From the IMG/VR virus record IMGVR_UViG_3300011113_000750, positions 1-20,725 of that record: a stretch of DNA of 20,725 nt; one strand, given 5' to 3'. This DNA is from a virus. How positions within the stretch are numbered: position 1 is the stretch's first letter; each line of letters begins with the position of its first letter. The notes under the pieces were generated by a model, which saw only the letters and a program-made list of their open reading frames with translations, had not been told where the DNA came from and did not search any database. Below are positions 12,901 through 20,725 of the stretch, in pieces. The position numbers and the translations under genes are program-made.

Positions 12901-15900
12901 AGCTCAGTTGGTAACGGTTGTATCTGATGGAAAAATCAAACAAGTGTTTGTAACCAATACTGGAAGCGGTTATAATTCTCCTCCAAATTTGGTTATTAAT
13001 AGTACTACTGGATCTGGTGCTGTTCTTACACCAATTATTAATAATGGTCAATTAGTTGAAGTAAAAGTTATATTTGAAGGAAACGGATATTCTGAAGGAA
13101 CGGATATTGATGTTATACCTGCTGGAGCGGGAGCATTATTTGAAGCATCTTTAACATCTTGGAGAGTCGATACTGTACAAAGATTATTACAATCAAACCA
13201 AATACCATCCGATGATGGAATTCTTCAAAGATCATTGAAAGATTCTTATGGACTTCAGTATACTCATTCATATGCCGCAAGATCTTTAAGAATCTCCTCA
13301 CTTGCAACACAATTTATTGCAGAAACTCCAATTTTCGTATCAGACTTACAAACTTCTGCAGGAGCTGAAATTGAATCATCCACGCACTCTCCTATTATTG
13401 GTTGGGCATATGATGGAAATCCAATTTATGGACCATATGGATTTGATTCCTCTGGTATTGTTAAGAGAATGGTTTCTGGATATACTGTATCATTAAGTCC
13501 AGATAGACCAAGCACTTTATTATATCCTTCCGGATATTTTGTTGAAGATTATGTTTTTACAAATAGTGGAGATTTGGATGAACACAATGGAAAATTTGGA
13601 CCAACCCCAGAATTTCCAGATGGAGTCTATGCCTATTTTGCTACTATAAATTCTATAAATGATTCGACAGGACCATTCGCATCATTTAGAAGACCAATAT
13701 TCCCATATATTATTGGAAACACTTATAAATCAAAACCAATAGCGTTTAATTATTTGGCTTCATCAAATCAAGATGAAATCGATATAAATGCTCAAGGTTG
13801 GAGTAGAAACACATATCCATATCACTTTACTAATGCTAGAAGTTATTATGATTTTGTCATAGACTCAAATAGAATTAAAAAACAATTGTCGATTGTAAAA
13901 AATACAACAAGATCTGGAATTGATTCTATTGGTATCGTAACTGGAGGGACAAACTATCAAGTCGGCAATCAAATTGTTTTTGACAATACTGGAACTGGTG
14001 GTTTTGGAATTTCTGCAGAAGTTTCTTTCCTTGAAGGAAAAGAAGTAAACAATGTTGGAATTGCAACTTCTGTAATTGAAGGAATTCAAATGATTCCCGC
14101 ATCTGACGGAAAGCAATTTATTGGATATGCGACAAATCCTCATACTTACAATAACAATGATTTAATAACTTTTGCATCAACTGGAATTAGCACCAGTGGA
14201 AAAATAAAAGTAGTTATCAATGAATTGTTGTTATCTACCGGAGTTGGTTCTACAGGGTATACTGGAATTATAACATATTTCAATGTAAATGGAAATTTAA
14301 ATGTTGTAAAGGAAAATGATATATACCAAATTCTTGGTGAGCAAGTAAAAATTCTTAACGTAGATACTATTTCATCAAGAGTTAGGGTTTTACGCAGTTA
14401 TAATGACACCCAAGGTATAACAACAATCGCTGCTGGAGTAGCAATTACTGAAAGAACTAGAAGATTTGAATTGCCATTTGGAATTTCAACTTCTACGTTT
14501 AACTTGCAATTAAATAAACAAATATATTTTGATCCAAAAGAAACTGTTGGATTGGGAACAACTGCTGGCCCTGGAATAGGATATAGTTTAAGTTTTACAA
14601 ATCCTGGAGCTGGAATAACTCAAATTAATATTCCAACTAGATCTCTATGGTTACCAAAACATGGTTTGGAAACAGGAACAGAATTGATATATTCTGATAA
14701 TGGCGGAACTGCAGTTTCAATATCTACAGATGGGGTATCAAGTTATCAACTTTCAAATAATTCTTCAGTTTATGTTGCAAGACTTGGAGATAATTTGATT
14801 GGCATATCAACAATTAAAGTTGGACTTGGAACTACCGGTTCTTTTGTAGGAATTGCAACAACCGCTTCTTTACTTTATTTCACAAATGTTGGAACTGGAA
14901 ACTCTCATAGTTTTACCACAAACTATCAAAATACTTTAAAGGGAACAGCGACTAGAAATTTAGTCACAGTTTCTCTTGCTGCAACTCATGGACTTGAAAT
15001 AGGAGATTCTGTTAAAGTTTCAGTTCTTCCTGGAGTTGTAACAAGTTTATATTCTGGAACCTATGATATTGTTTCAACATCATCTACTCAGTTTTCATAT
15101 ACAATTTTAAGTTATCCAGAGGCATCAAGTTATTCATCCTCTAATGGAGAATTAAAATATCAAACTACATCAGGAACTGCTTATGGTCCAATTCATCAAG
15201 TGAAATTAAAATCAAAAGGATTATCATATAGAACTCTTCCATATGTCAAATCAATATCAACTGGTATTGGAACAAATGCAGTTTTAGTTCCATATGGTAT
15301 TGGCATTGGATCTATTAATAGTGTTCAAATTCAAGATATTGGATTTGACTATCCCTCAGATTTAAGCCTAAGACCAACAGCAAAAATTCCAGAAATTTTA
15401 GAATTAAATAATTTATTTTCGATTAAATCGATAGGAGTTACTTCAGTCGGAAGAAACTATATTGTAGCACCCGACTTAATTGTTATTGATCGTTTAACAA
15501 GAGAAATTGATCAAAGTGTTGATTTGGAATATAATCTTGGAGATACTCAAGTTTCTATTCTAAAAAATTCAAGATCTGTCAATAAAGAAACTTCAATAGT
15601 TTTTCCAATAAACAATAGTAATGGTGTTGGAATCAGTACGATTAGATTTATTTCTGCAAGTAAAGATGTTGTCGTAACACTTGGATCCAGTTTTAGTAAT
15701 GCCGCAGATTTCCCCTTTGCAATTGGAGATAAAATTTTAATTGAAAATATTAGTGTTGGTATTGGATCGACTGCCAAAGGATATAATTCAGAAGCCTATG
15801 GATATGAGTCCTTTACAATTGTCAATATAGATCCAAACATTGGTGGAATTGGAGCAACAGTTTCCTACAATTTAACTGGAAAACTATCTTCAACAGAAAT

Positions 15901-18900
15901 TCCAGGAAACTACGATCCAATTAATTCTGCAGGAAGAATAATTGCGGAAAGAGATCTTCCATCATTTTCAATTGAATATCAAAGAAATGAATTTTTTGAT
16001 GGAGAAAATGTATTTTCACAATCATCGACTGGAGTTATAGAAAATTGGAATAAAAATAATAATACTGTAAGAGTTTCCACAAGTCAAGGATTTGTACAAG
16101 GTGATACTTTAGTCGGTGAATCTTCTAAAACCGAAGCTGTAATTAATCGAGTAATTGGTTTTGATTCAATTTATAATGTTAAATCAAATTCAATAGTTAA
16201 AAAGGGTTGGCAACAGCAAACGGGATTTTTAAATAATGATCTTCAAAAAATTGCAGATAATGATTACTATCAATATTTTTCATATTCTATCAAAACAAAC
16301 ACTCCATTTAGTGACTGGGATGATGTAGTAGATGATTTAAATCACCCAGCAGGATTTAAAAAATTTGCAGATCTTCAAGTTGTATCTTCTCCAGATTCAA
16401 TTGGAATTGGAACAACTGCAGAAATGGAAATTGCCACTTTGGCTGAATTAGATTCTACAATCGATACTCACTGCATATCAGATTTTGATCTTGTAACAGA
16501 AAATAATATTTTTGTTGGAAATAGATTTGCTTCCAATCAAATTAATTTCAATTCAGTAATTTTACAAGATTATTTTGAGTCGGTTGGAAATAAAGTTCTT
16601 AATATTGATGATCTTTCTCCACAATTTAATAGTAATCCTAGATCAACTCCGTTTTCAACGATTGATGCATTTACATTATCTGATAATCGTTATAGAAAAT
16701 ATATTACATTTGTGAGGGATTTAGTTCTTCCAGATCAAAATCAAGTTTTACTGACATCATTACTTCACGACAGTAATTTCGGTTATTTGAATCAATATGG
16801 AAAAATTTTCAATCAAGATGATTTGGGAACCTTTGATTTTAATATCGCTGGTACTGAAGGTGCTTTAGTATTTTATCCTGTTTTTTCAGAAGAAAATAAT
16901 TATGATGTTTCATTCTCAAGTATTAACGTTTCTGACGTAGTTTCATCCACTGGAGAATATAACCTCGGAGATATTGTTAATATTAAATCTTCAACTGTAA
17001 CGATTCCTGTTGGTGTGAGCACTGCGACTACAATTGTTGGTATTGCATCTACGTATAGAGCTTCTAAAGTTTATGTTGTAATTGGAGCAACGGATGGTTC
17101 TTTCTATGAAGTCGATGAAATTAGTGTTCTTCATAATGGAACTGATGTAGAGTTCTTAGAATATGGACAATTAACAACTGGTAACTTATCTTCTTTTAGT
17201 TCACCAGGAATTGGAACATATAATGCATATTTGTCTGGATCCAATTTAAACATTGATTTAACTCCAGATGTTGGATTATCTACAGAACACTTTGTAAATA
17301 CTGTTCGTGTTTCAATTGCAAATTCATCCGCAGTTGGAGTTGGAACAACTACCATGTATGATAGTTTCCTTACCTCAACATTGACAAGTATTGCTTCATC
17401 AACAGCACCAGGAGTTTCTACTGTTTCTGAATTCTCGTTGACCGGCGATGCTGCATATTATATTGCTGTTGTTGAGGATTTGACTAATCAACAATATCAA
17501 ATGTCTGAGTTAGTTTCTCTCAAAAATCAATCAAACGCTTATGTGTCAGAATTTGGTTTTGTGCAAACCAATGGGTCTCTTGGGAGTTTTGGAATTGAAA
17601 GAGTTGGAGACAACACCAGACTGCACTTTACTCCAAATGCAAACATTGAAGCACAAGTAAGAGTCTTCCAGCAGTCGGTTCATTCATCTGAAGGAAATAA
17701 TTTTACCAGAGAAATATCACTGAATAATGCATCGATTGCCGCTGGAAATGGTTTTTACGAAGGAACTTTAGTTTCTACAAAAAAAGAATTTAATCTTACA
17801 AGTAATCAACTGCCAATTTTCGAAAGATATGCATTGGGGTCCGATTCGAGTATTGTTGATTTAAGTTTAAATGCCGTTAAAATTCCTGGACATTTCTTTG
17901 TAACTGGTGAGGAAATTTCTTATGCTTATACTTACTCAGATACAACTTCTGTTAATGCCATTGGAATTGCAACCACTTCCGTTGGTGTTGGAACAACAGA
18001 TAAACTTCCAAGAACCATATATGCTGTCAAGTCCGACAACTTATATGTAAAATTTGCAAAATCTGCAGCTGATGCTTTATCAACACCACCGGTAACTTTT
18101 GATATTACAAGTGTTGGAATCGGAACTTCACACGTCTTCAGATCCAAAAAACAAAATGCAAAAACTTTAATATCAATCGATAATGTTATTCAATCTCCTA
18201 TCGTATCAACAGCGGTAACAACGATAACTTCCAGTTTCGTTGGAGAAATAACCAATTTAGTGACATTATCTGGAATTACATCATTCTTTACAGGAGATAT
18301 GATAAAAATTGGTAATGAAATTATGTTGATTGAAACCCTTGGATATGGTTCCACAAATGTTGCAATTGTTCAACGAGGATGGTTGGGAACTGGAATTGCT
18401 ACACATGGTATTGGTAGCCTCATTACAAAACTCAATGGAAATTATAATATTGATAACAATACCATTTATTTCTCAACTGCTCCATATGGACAAGTTCCAT
18501 TCACTAGTGTATCTGATAGGGGAGATGAGCAAGATTATGTTGGATTGATTACTGGATCTACATTTAGTGGAAGGGTTTTCTTAAAATCTGGTAATGCTAA
18601 CTCAGTTGATGATACTTATTTTTATAATAAAGTTTTTGATGATATTTCTGGATCATTTAATGGTTCAAATAGTGTTTTTACATTAAAGTCTGATGGATCT
18701 AATATTACTGGAATTAGTACATCAAATGCAATCGTTTTAGTAAATCAAATTTTCCAAGGTCCAGAAAGATCCACAGGATCGGTTTTAGTTTCTGGAAATT
18801 ATGATTTTTCTGAGTCTGCTGGTATTACTTCAATTACTTTCACAGGAACTCAAACTCAATCTTATGATATTAATGCGTCATCTTTACCAAGATCCGGTAT

Positions 18901-20725
18901 TATTGTTTCAGTTGGATCCACTGCTGGATTTGGTTATCAACCATTAGTAAGTGCTGGAGGAACGGCCATTGTTTCTGTTGCTGGAACTATTCAATCTATT
19001 AGCATTGGAAATAGTGGTTCTGGATATAGATCAGGATCTCAACCAACGGTTCGAGTTGGAGTTATTACACAAAGCACAGGAACTCCAAATATTACTTTCG
19101 TTGGTGTTGCTTCAATCGGAACATCTGCAACAAATAAAGGCAGAATTGTAAGTATCGCCATTACAAATCCCGGTGTTGGTTACACTTCAACAAATCCACC
19201 ATTAGTCGTTATTGATGCTCCATTATCATACAGCAATATTCCTTTAGTTTATAGTTCTTCATCTCCAACTGGATTTGGAAGTGGAGCAACCGTTGATATT
19301 GTCGTTGGTCAAGGATCAAGTATAATTAATTTTGAAATTAAAAATACTGGATATTCTTATGGTCAGGGACAAATTCTTACTGTTGGAGTTGGAGGAACTG
19401 TAGGAATTCCTACAGATATTGCTCTAACATTCAGCGAGTTTCAAATTACTGTGGATAGAACTTTCACAGATAGTTTCTCTGGATTCTCGATTGGAGACCT
19501 TCAAGTAATAGATCCTCTTGATTCGTTATTTGATGGTGAAACCACCGTATTTCCACTAAAAATTAACGATACTTTAACTTCTATTAAATCTAAAGTTGGT
19601 TCTGGAATTGATATTCAATCTACATTATTGGTTTTCATTAATGATATTTTACAAGTTCCCGGAAAAGGATATCTATTTTCTGGTGGAAGTTCGATAACTT
19701 TCCCAGAACCACCAAAACCAGAGGATACTTCAAAGATTCTTTTCTATAAAGGTAATGGTGAAACTGATGTAATTTTCGTTGACATTATAGAACCAATTGA
19801 AGTTGGAGATGGATTAACAATAATTGATGATACTATAGATAAAACTCAAAATGAGAGAATAGTGTCAGATATTCTTTCTAGCAATGATAGTAAGACAAAT
19901 ACTTATTTTAACCCAGGACTTAGTTTAAACCAAAGTCTAATTAGACCAGTTACATTGTGTTATCAAACTCAAGATAAAATTATTGATGGAGTTGAAGTAG
20001 GAAAAAATAGAGTTCTTTACGAACCAGTTATTCAACCAACTACAAATATTATTCAAAGTGTTGGAATTACTTCTTCTGTAATTTTTGTAGAGAGTGTCAA
20101 GACATTTTTTGATAGTGCCAATGAATATGCTTCTACAAACACCGATCCAAAGAAAGTAATTATAACATCTCAGGATACCTTAGTGGCCGCCGCTGCAACC
20201 GCTGTTGTATCTGCTGCAGGTACGATTTCTTCAATTGTTATTAGTAATGGTGGAAAGGGATATTCTACCGCTCCAGAAGTAACGATTTCAAATCCAGTTG
20301 GACTTGGAACTACATTTAGAGCTTCTGGATCAGCATCTATAACCAGCGGTATCATAACTTCTATTAGTGTTGTAAATTCTGGTAGTGGATATACCTCAAC
20401 AAATCCACCACAAGTTTTGATTGAATTTCCATCAGTAACTAGTGAGTTAATTACAAATGTTGCATATTCGGGAGACTTTGGAGTTATTACTGGAATTAAA
20501 ACAACATCAGTTGGAGTTGCTTCAACTGGAATTATTCTTGACTTGTTTATTCCTACAAATTCATTCTTGAGAAATTTAAATATCAATTCTGTTGGAATTG
20601 CAACTACTGGAGTGAGTGGAATTCAAACCGGTTATTATTTTAAAGTCTTTAATTCTAATGTTGGTAATGGTGTCACATCACGTCGATCAGATGGTACTAT
20701 AGTTGGATTTGGCAGCACATTTATT
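9941..20725 (+). CDS. Giant virion structural protein, incomplete (first 3595 codons)
   Basis: The frame starts one base after the gp6 stop and stays open to the end of the window. The N-terminus (MTQTRVKTSLIIENQVPSYI, then FPLFVEFLSQYYRSLEY) and FYSSKGSDKSFKILFSALYG (about 191-210) are typical of T4-like cyanophage tail proteins. After about residue 300 it becomes a Gly/Ser/Thr-rich chain of beta repeats: H..TG(D/E)..Y modules at 590-667, 828-897, 1568-1660 and 2648-2735; GxGY repeats at 728-1080 and 3010-3500; a YHYH domain at 1125-1275; a conserved WDDVVDDLNHPAG segment near 2120; and three tandem modules at 2248-2580. There is no signal peptide or membrane helix. Its place after gp6 is that of T4 gp7 (1032 aa), so a peripheral wedge or tail-fibre-anchoring role is inferred. 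It is translated as one very long polypeptide unless cut. Confidence 0.9.
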   Translation, partial: MTQTRVKTSLIIENQVPSYIRDEFPLFVEFLSQYYRSLEYQSGPSDILQNIDQYVKLENLTNLIESTTLSADVEFFDKTISVDSTSGFPDSYGLLLIDNEVITYKSKTSTTFVNCIRGFVGTTSYQDPANYDQLVFSDSEVAEHSSGETVTNLSVLFLKEFFTKVKKQVSPGFEVRELYSELNESFFISRIKDFYSSKGSDKSFKILFSALYGESVSVIKPRDYLIQPSDAQYYITKDHVVEAISGDPMSLSGSTLIQDETNFIAGAKRTISKVERILRGEKEYYIISLDYDQDKDVNVSDYNFGEFTIHPKTQIVTTAGIGVTILDVDSTVGFPESGILTALVADDTTISITYSEKTLNQFLGCSGVTSELSASQEIALDAYAYGMVGISTDNVVKVRITGVLSDLQILDDNYYQEKNDTIQIKTLGSKLDSFKANNWFFNVSTRYDVKSLELLDISNFTYKVNLFDEHDFVIGDSITLISSDSREFYGSIIPENITSIFTSNVSGFDNKTSFNISGQGQLSTNSFYTVRKNISKVSTANYAEIERFSSNVQNIYTDLNNSLYLAANSLPTYFNRPLTITDRVITFSGTFSGTQLVIGIHGLLTGDAIVYNPIDSSNKLDLIKGIYFVRRINSTTISLARSRQNIYTQNYISITGTVTNNKFFLFEFSDRSLNLERVKPQKLIRKLSTPINDGLEYETEGHTGIFVNGVELSNYKSKDLIYYGSILRIVPTSPGSGYDLMSPPVLTISDELGTGAVAICTVTGALNRVDIVDPGFDYLEDPIITITGGGGTGAIVKPNLIEFDHSVTFNSSASSSQVNITNDTIGFGTFHKFRDSEEVIYDTQGESNVGGITTGAKYYVSVQNATTIKLHNTLTDASVGINTINLSSFGTGNHRFLSVNKKKKIGSVSVIESGTGYVSSGSSIQLTIKGRIGVSTLTGQNFNAVLKPIFRGEITSVSVISGGSEYGDEEILNYQRQPTFTLNSGSGAQLVTVVSDGKIKQVFVTNTGSGYNSPPNLVINSTTGSGAVLTPIINNGQLVEVKVIFEGNGYSEGTDIDVIPAGAGALFEASLTSWRVDTVQRLLQSNQIPSDDGILQRSLKDSYGLQYTHSYAARSLRISSLATQFIAETPIFVSDLQTSAGAEIESSTHSPIIGWAYDGNPIYGPYGFDSSGIVKRMVSGYTVSLSPDRPSTLLYPSGYFVEDYVFTNSGDLDEHNGKFGPTPEFPDGVYAYFATINSINDSTGPFASFRRPIFPYIIGNTYKSKPIAFNYLASSNQDEIDINAQGWSRNTYPYHFTNARSYYDFVIDSNRIKKQLSIVKNTTRSGIDSIGIVTGGTNYQVGNQIVFDNTGTGGFGISAEVSFLEGKEVNNVGIATSVIEGIQMIPASDGKQFIGYATNPHTYNNNDLITFASTGISTSGKIKVVINELLLSTGVGSTGYTGIITYFNVNGNLNVVKENDIYQILGEQVKILNVDTISSRVRVLRSYNDTQGITTIAAGVAITERTRRFELPFGISTSTFNLQLNKQIYFDPKETVGLGTTAGPGIGYSLSFTNPGAGITQINIPTRSLWLPKHGLETGTELIYSDNGGTAVSISTDGVSSYQLSNNSSVYVARLGDNLIGISTIKVGLGTTGSFVGIATTASLLYFTNVGTGNSHSFTTNYQNTLKGTATRNLVTVSLAATHGLEIGDSVKVSVLPGVVTSLYSGTYDIVSTSSTQFSYTILSYPEASSYSSSNGELKYQTTSGTAYGPIHQVKLKSKGLSYRTLPYVKSISTGIGTNAVLVPYGIGIGSINSVQIQDIGFDYPSDLSLRPTAKIPEILELNNLFSIKSIGVTSVGRNYIVAPDLIVIDRLTREIDQSVDLEYNLGDTQVSILKNSRSVNKETSIVFPINNSNGVGISTIRFISASKDVVVTLGSSFSNAADFPFAIGDKILIENISVGIGSTAKGYNSEAYGYESFTIVNIDPNIGGIGATVSYNLTGKLSSTEIPGNYDPINSAGRIIAERDLPSFSIEYQRNEFFDGENVFSQSSTGVIENWNKNNNTVRVSTSQGFVQGDTLVGESSKTEAVINRVIGFDSIYNVKSNSIVKKGWQQQTGFLNNDLQKIADNDYYQYFSYSIKTNTPFSDWDDVVDDLNHPAGFKKFADLQVVSSPDSIGIGTTAEMEIATLAELDSTIDTHCISDFDLVTENNIFVGNRFASNQINFNSVILQDYFESVGNKVLNIDDLSPQFNSNPRSTPFSTIDAFTLSDNRYRKYITFVRDLVLPDQNQVLLTSLLHDSNFGYLNQYGKIFNQDDLGTFDFNIAGTEGALVFYPVFSEENNYDVSFSSINVSDVVSSTGEYNLGDIVNIKSSTVTIPVGVSTATTIVGIASTYRASKVYVVIGATDGSFYEVDEISVLHNGTDVEFLEYGQLTTGNLSSFSSPGIGTYNAYLSGSNLNIDLTPDVGLSTEHFVNTVRVSIANSSAVGVGTTTMYDSFLTSTLTSIASSTAPGVSTVSEFSLTGDAAYYIAVVEDLTNQQYQMSELVSLKNQSNAYVSEFGFVQTNGSLGSFGIERVGDNTRLHFTPNANIEAQVRVFQQSVHSSEGNNFTREISLNNASIAAGNGFYEGTLVSTKKEFNLTSNQLPIFERYALGSDSSIVDLSLNAVKIPGHFFVTGEEISYAYTYSDTTSVNAIGIATTSVGVGTTDKLPRTIYAVKSDNLYVKFAKSAADALSTPPVTFDITSVGIGTSHVFRSKKQNAKTLISIDNVIQSPIVSTAVTTITSSFVGEITNLVTLSGITSFFTGDMIKIGNEIMLIETLGYGSTNVAIVQRGWLGTGIATHGIGSLITKLNGNYNIDNNTIYFSTAPYGQVPFTSVSDRGDEQDYVGLITGSTFSGRVFLKSGNANSVDDTYFYNKVFDDISGSFNGSNSVFTLKSDGSNITGISTSNAIVLVNQIFQGPERSTGSVLVSGNYDFSESAGITSITFTGTQTQSYDINASSLPRSGIIVSVGSTAGFGYQPLVSAGGTAIVSVAGTIQSISIGNSGSGYRSGSQPTVRVGVITQSTGTPNITFVGVASIGTSATNKGRIVSIAITNPGVGYTSTNPPLVVIDAPLSYSNIPLVYSSSSPTGFGSGATVDIVVGQGSSIINFEIKNTGYSYGQGQILTVGVGGTVGIPTDIALTFSEFQITVDRTFTDSFSGFSIGDLQVIDPLDSLFDGETTVFPLKINDTLTSIKSKVGSGIDIQSTLLVFINDILQVPGKGYLFSGGSSITFPEPPKPEDTSKILFYKGNGETDVIFVDIIEPIEVGDGLTIIDDTIDKTQNERIVSDILSSNDSKTNTYFNPGLSLNQSLIRPVTLCYQTQDKIIDGVEVGKNRVLYEPVIQPTTNIIQSVGITSSVIFVESVKTFFDSANEYASTNTDPKKVIITSQDTLVAAAATAVVSAAGTISSIVISNGGKGYSTAPEVTISNPVGLGTTFRASGSASITSGIITSISVVNSGSGYTSTNPPQVLIEFPSVTSELITNVAYSGDFGVITGIKTTSVGVASTGIILDLFIPTNSFLRNLNINSVGIATTGVSGIQTGYYFKVFNSNVGNGVTSRRSDGTIVGFGSTFI
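11708..11941 (+). repeat. H..TG(D/E) module, copy A (giant protein 590-667)
   Basis: HGLLTGDAIVYNP begins at residue 601, followed by GIYFVRRINSTTISLARSRQ and ending at NKFFLF. The order H-x3-TG(D/E)-x-I-x-Y, then a YFV strand, then L/A-R/H, is shared with copies B to D. This copy is the most divergent at its end. Confidence 0.6.
12122..13150 (+). repeat. GxGY beta-repeat cluster 1 (giant protein 728-1070)
   Basis: At least five units of the form 'I.sV.v...G.GY...PP.l.I....G.GA' occur here, for example PGSGYDLMSPPVLTI, DPGFDYLEDPIITI, SVSVIESGTGYVSSG, VFVTNTGSGYNSPPNLVI and VKVIFEGNGYSEG. Copy B of the H..TG module is inserted between them. Such repeats usually build elongated beta structures. 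Confidence 0.65.
12422..12631 (+). repeat. H..TG(D/E) module, copy B (giant protein 828-897)
   Basis: HKFRDSEEVIYDT starts at residue 831, with TGAKYYVSVQNATTIKLHN in the middle and FGTGNHRFL at the end. The turn is DSE instead of TGE, but the Y, YYV, KLH and G-N-H-x-F positions align with the other copies. Confidence 0.65.
13313..13765 (+). other. YHYH-family domain within the giant protein (about residues 1125-1275)
   Basis: GWAYDGNPIYGPYG (1154-1167) and DLDEHNGKFGPTPEFPDG (1211-1228) followed by VYAYFAT and FPYIIGN are the hallmarks of the YHYH domain family, found alone in bacterial secreted proteins and embedded in cyanophage virion proteins. The family's namesake tyrosine/histidine motif is replaced here by YAYF, so metal or ligand binding by those histidines may be lost. 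Confidence 0.75.
14642..14920 (+). repeat. H..TG(D/E) module, copy C (giant protein 1568-1660)
   Basis: KHGLETGTELIYS starts at residue 1573, continues with SSVYVARLGDNLIGIST and ends VGTGNSHSFTTN. The flanking block (IPTRSLWLPKHGLETG) is, from memory, the most conserved part of this protein family among T4-like cyanophages. Confidence 0.7.
16682..17700 (+). repeat. Three tandem ~125-residue beta modules (giant protein 2248-2587)
   Basis: The copies align as YITFVRDL...LTSLLHDSNFGYL...LGTFDF...LVFYPV (Y2254), VYVVIGAT...EISVLHNGTDVEFLEYG...IGTYNA...IDLTPD (Y2378) and YIAVVEDL...LVSLKNQSNAYVSEFG...LGSFGI...LHFTPN (Y2507). The spacing is 124 and 129 residues. They are strongly diverged in sequence but share the same pattern of strands, so this is an ancient internal triplication. 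Confidence 0.65.
17882..18145 (+). repeat. H..TG(D/E) module, copy D (giant protein 2648-2735)
   Basis: GHFFVTGEEISYAY begins at residue 2650, followed by LPRTIYAVKSDNLYVKFAKS and ending GIGTSHVFRS. It has the clearest H-x3-TGE-x-I-x-Y form and the G-T-x-H-x-F ending of the module. Confidence 0.65.
18968..20440 (+). repeat. GxGY beta-repeat cluster 2 (giant protein 3010-3500)
   Basis: Units include SISIGNSGSGYRSGSQPTVRV, AITNPGVGYTSTNPPLVVI, FEIKNTGYSYGQGQILTV, IVISNGGKGYSTAPEVTI and VVNSGSGYTSTNPPQVLI. Two units share GYTSTNPP exactly, which suggests recent duplication. A VFINDILQVPGKGYL unit sits between them near residue 3220. Confidence 0.65.

Noticed and set aside
20170-20586. 138-codon open frame on the - strand within the giant gene
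   Set aside because: Its VPTPT-like content is the complement of the Gly/Val/Thr repeats of the + strand gene. Several similar shorter shadows occur (15547, 17131, 17932).
1-20725. CRISPR arrays, insertion sequences or an integrase site
   Set aside because: I saw no regularly spaced direct repeats, transposase motifs or integrase genes. The repeats seen are protein-level repeats inside one gene or small intergenic dyads.

Overview
This window reads as part of a T4-like cyanophage genome (contractile-tailed myovirus of marine Synechococcus or Prochlorococcus). The evidence is the adjacent baseplate-wedge genes gp25 and gp6, a giant virion-protein gene in the place T4 gp7 occupies, a NodU-type carbamoyltransferase, and a run of tiny proteins of kinds I associate with cyanophages. 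All genes are on the + strand, packed with short gaps or ATGA/TGATG overlaps. I cannot tell the exact host from the sequence.

Region 1 (1-2370) holds about ten very small genes, most of unknown function. They include a one-helix membrane peptide, a HicA-like protein and two short 'MTR...' proteins. This part uses more G/C-ending codons than the rest. Four sigma-70-type promoters, all with a 17-base spacer, lie in region 1 and the next region (455-483, 1926-1954, 2342-2370, 4102-4130), as expected for genes read early by host RNA polymerase. Two of the transcripts begin with a stable hairpin, and one has a leader of about 190 nt.

Region 2 (2564-7580) is an accessory block: a zinc-ribbon membrane protein, a tiny basic protein, a second cysteine-rich protein, a histidine-rich possible beta-helix enzyme, a GT-A-like glycosyltransferase, a carbamoyltransferase and a protein with ATP-grasp-like signatures. 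Together these suggest a tailoring pathway (glycosyl or carbamoyl transfer, possible ligation) directly upstream of the baseplate genes. Its target, such as virion glycan or host surface, is inference.

Region 3 (7594-20725) is the late structural block. A T4-like late promoter (AATAAATA) precedes gp25, followed with almost no gap by gp6 and an open frame of 3595 codons that leaves the window without a stop. This giant protein is a mosaic of beta-rich repeats: four copies of an H..TG(D/E)..Y module, three tandem copies of a ~125-residue module, many GxGY-type repeats, three 'FP..IDNE...RG' units, three 'N..xQxP' units and one YHYH-family domain. It is probably a baseplate or tail-periphery component.
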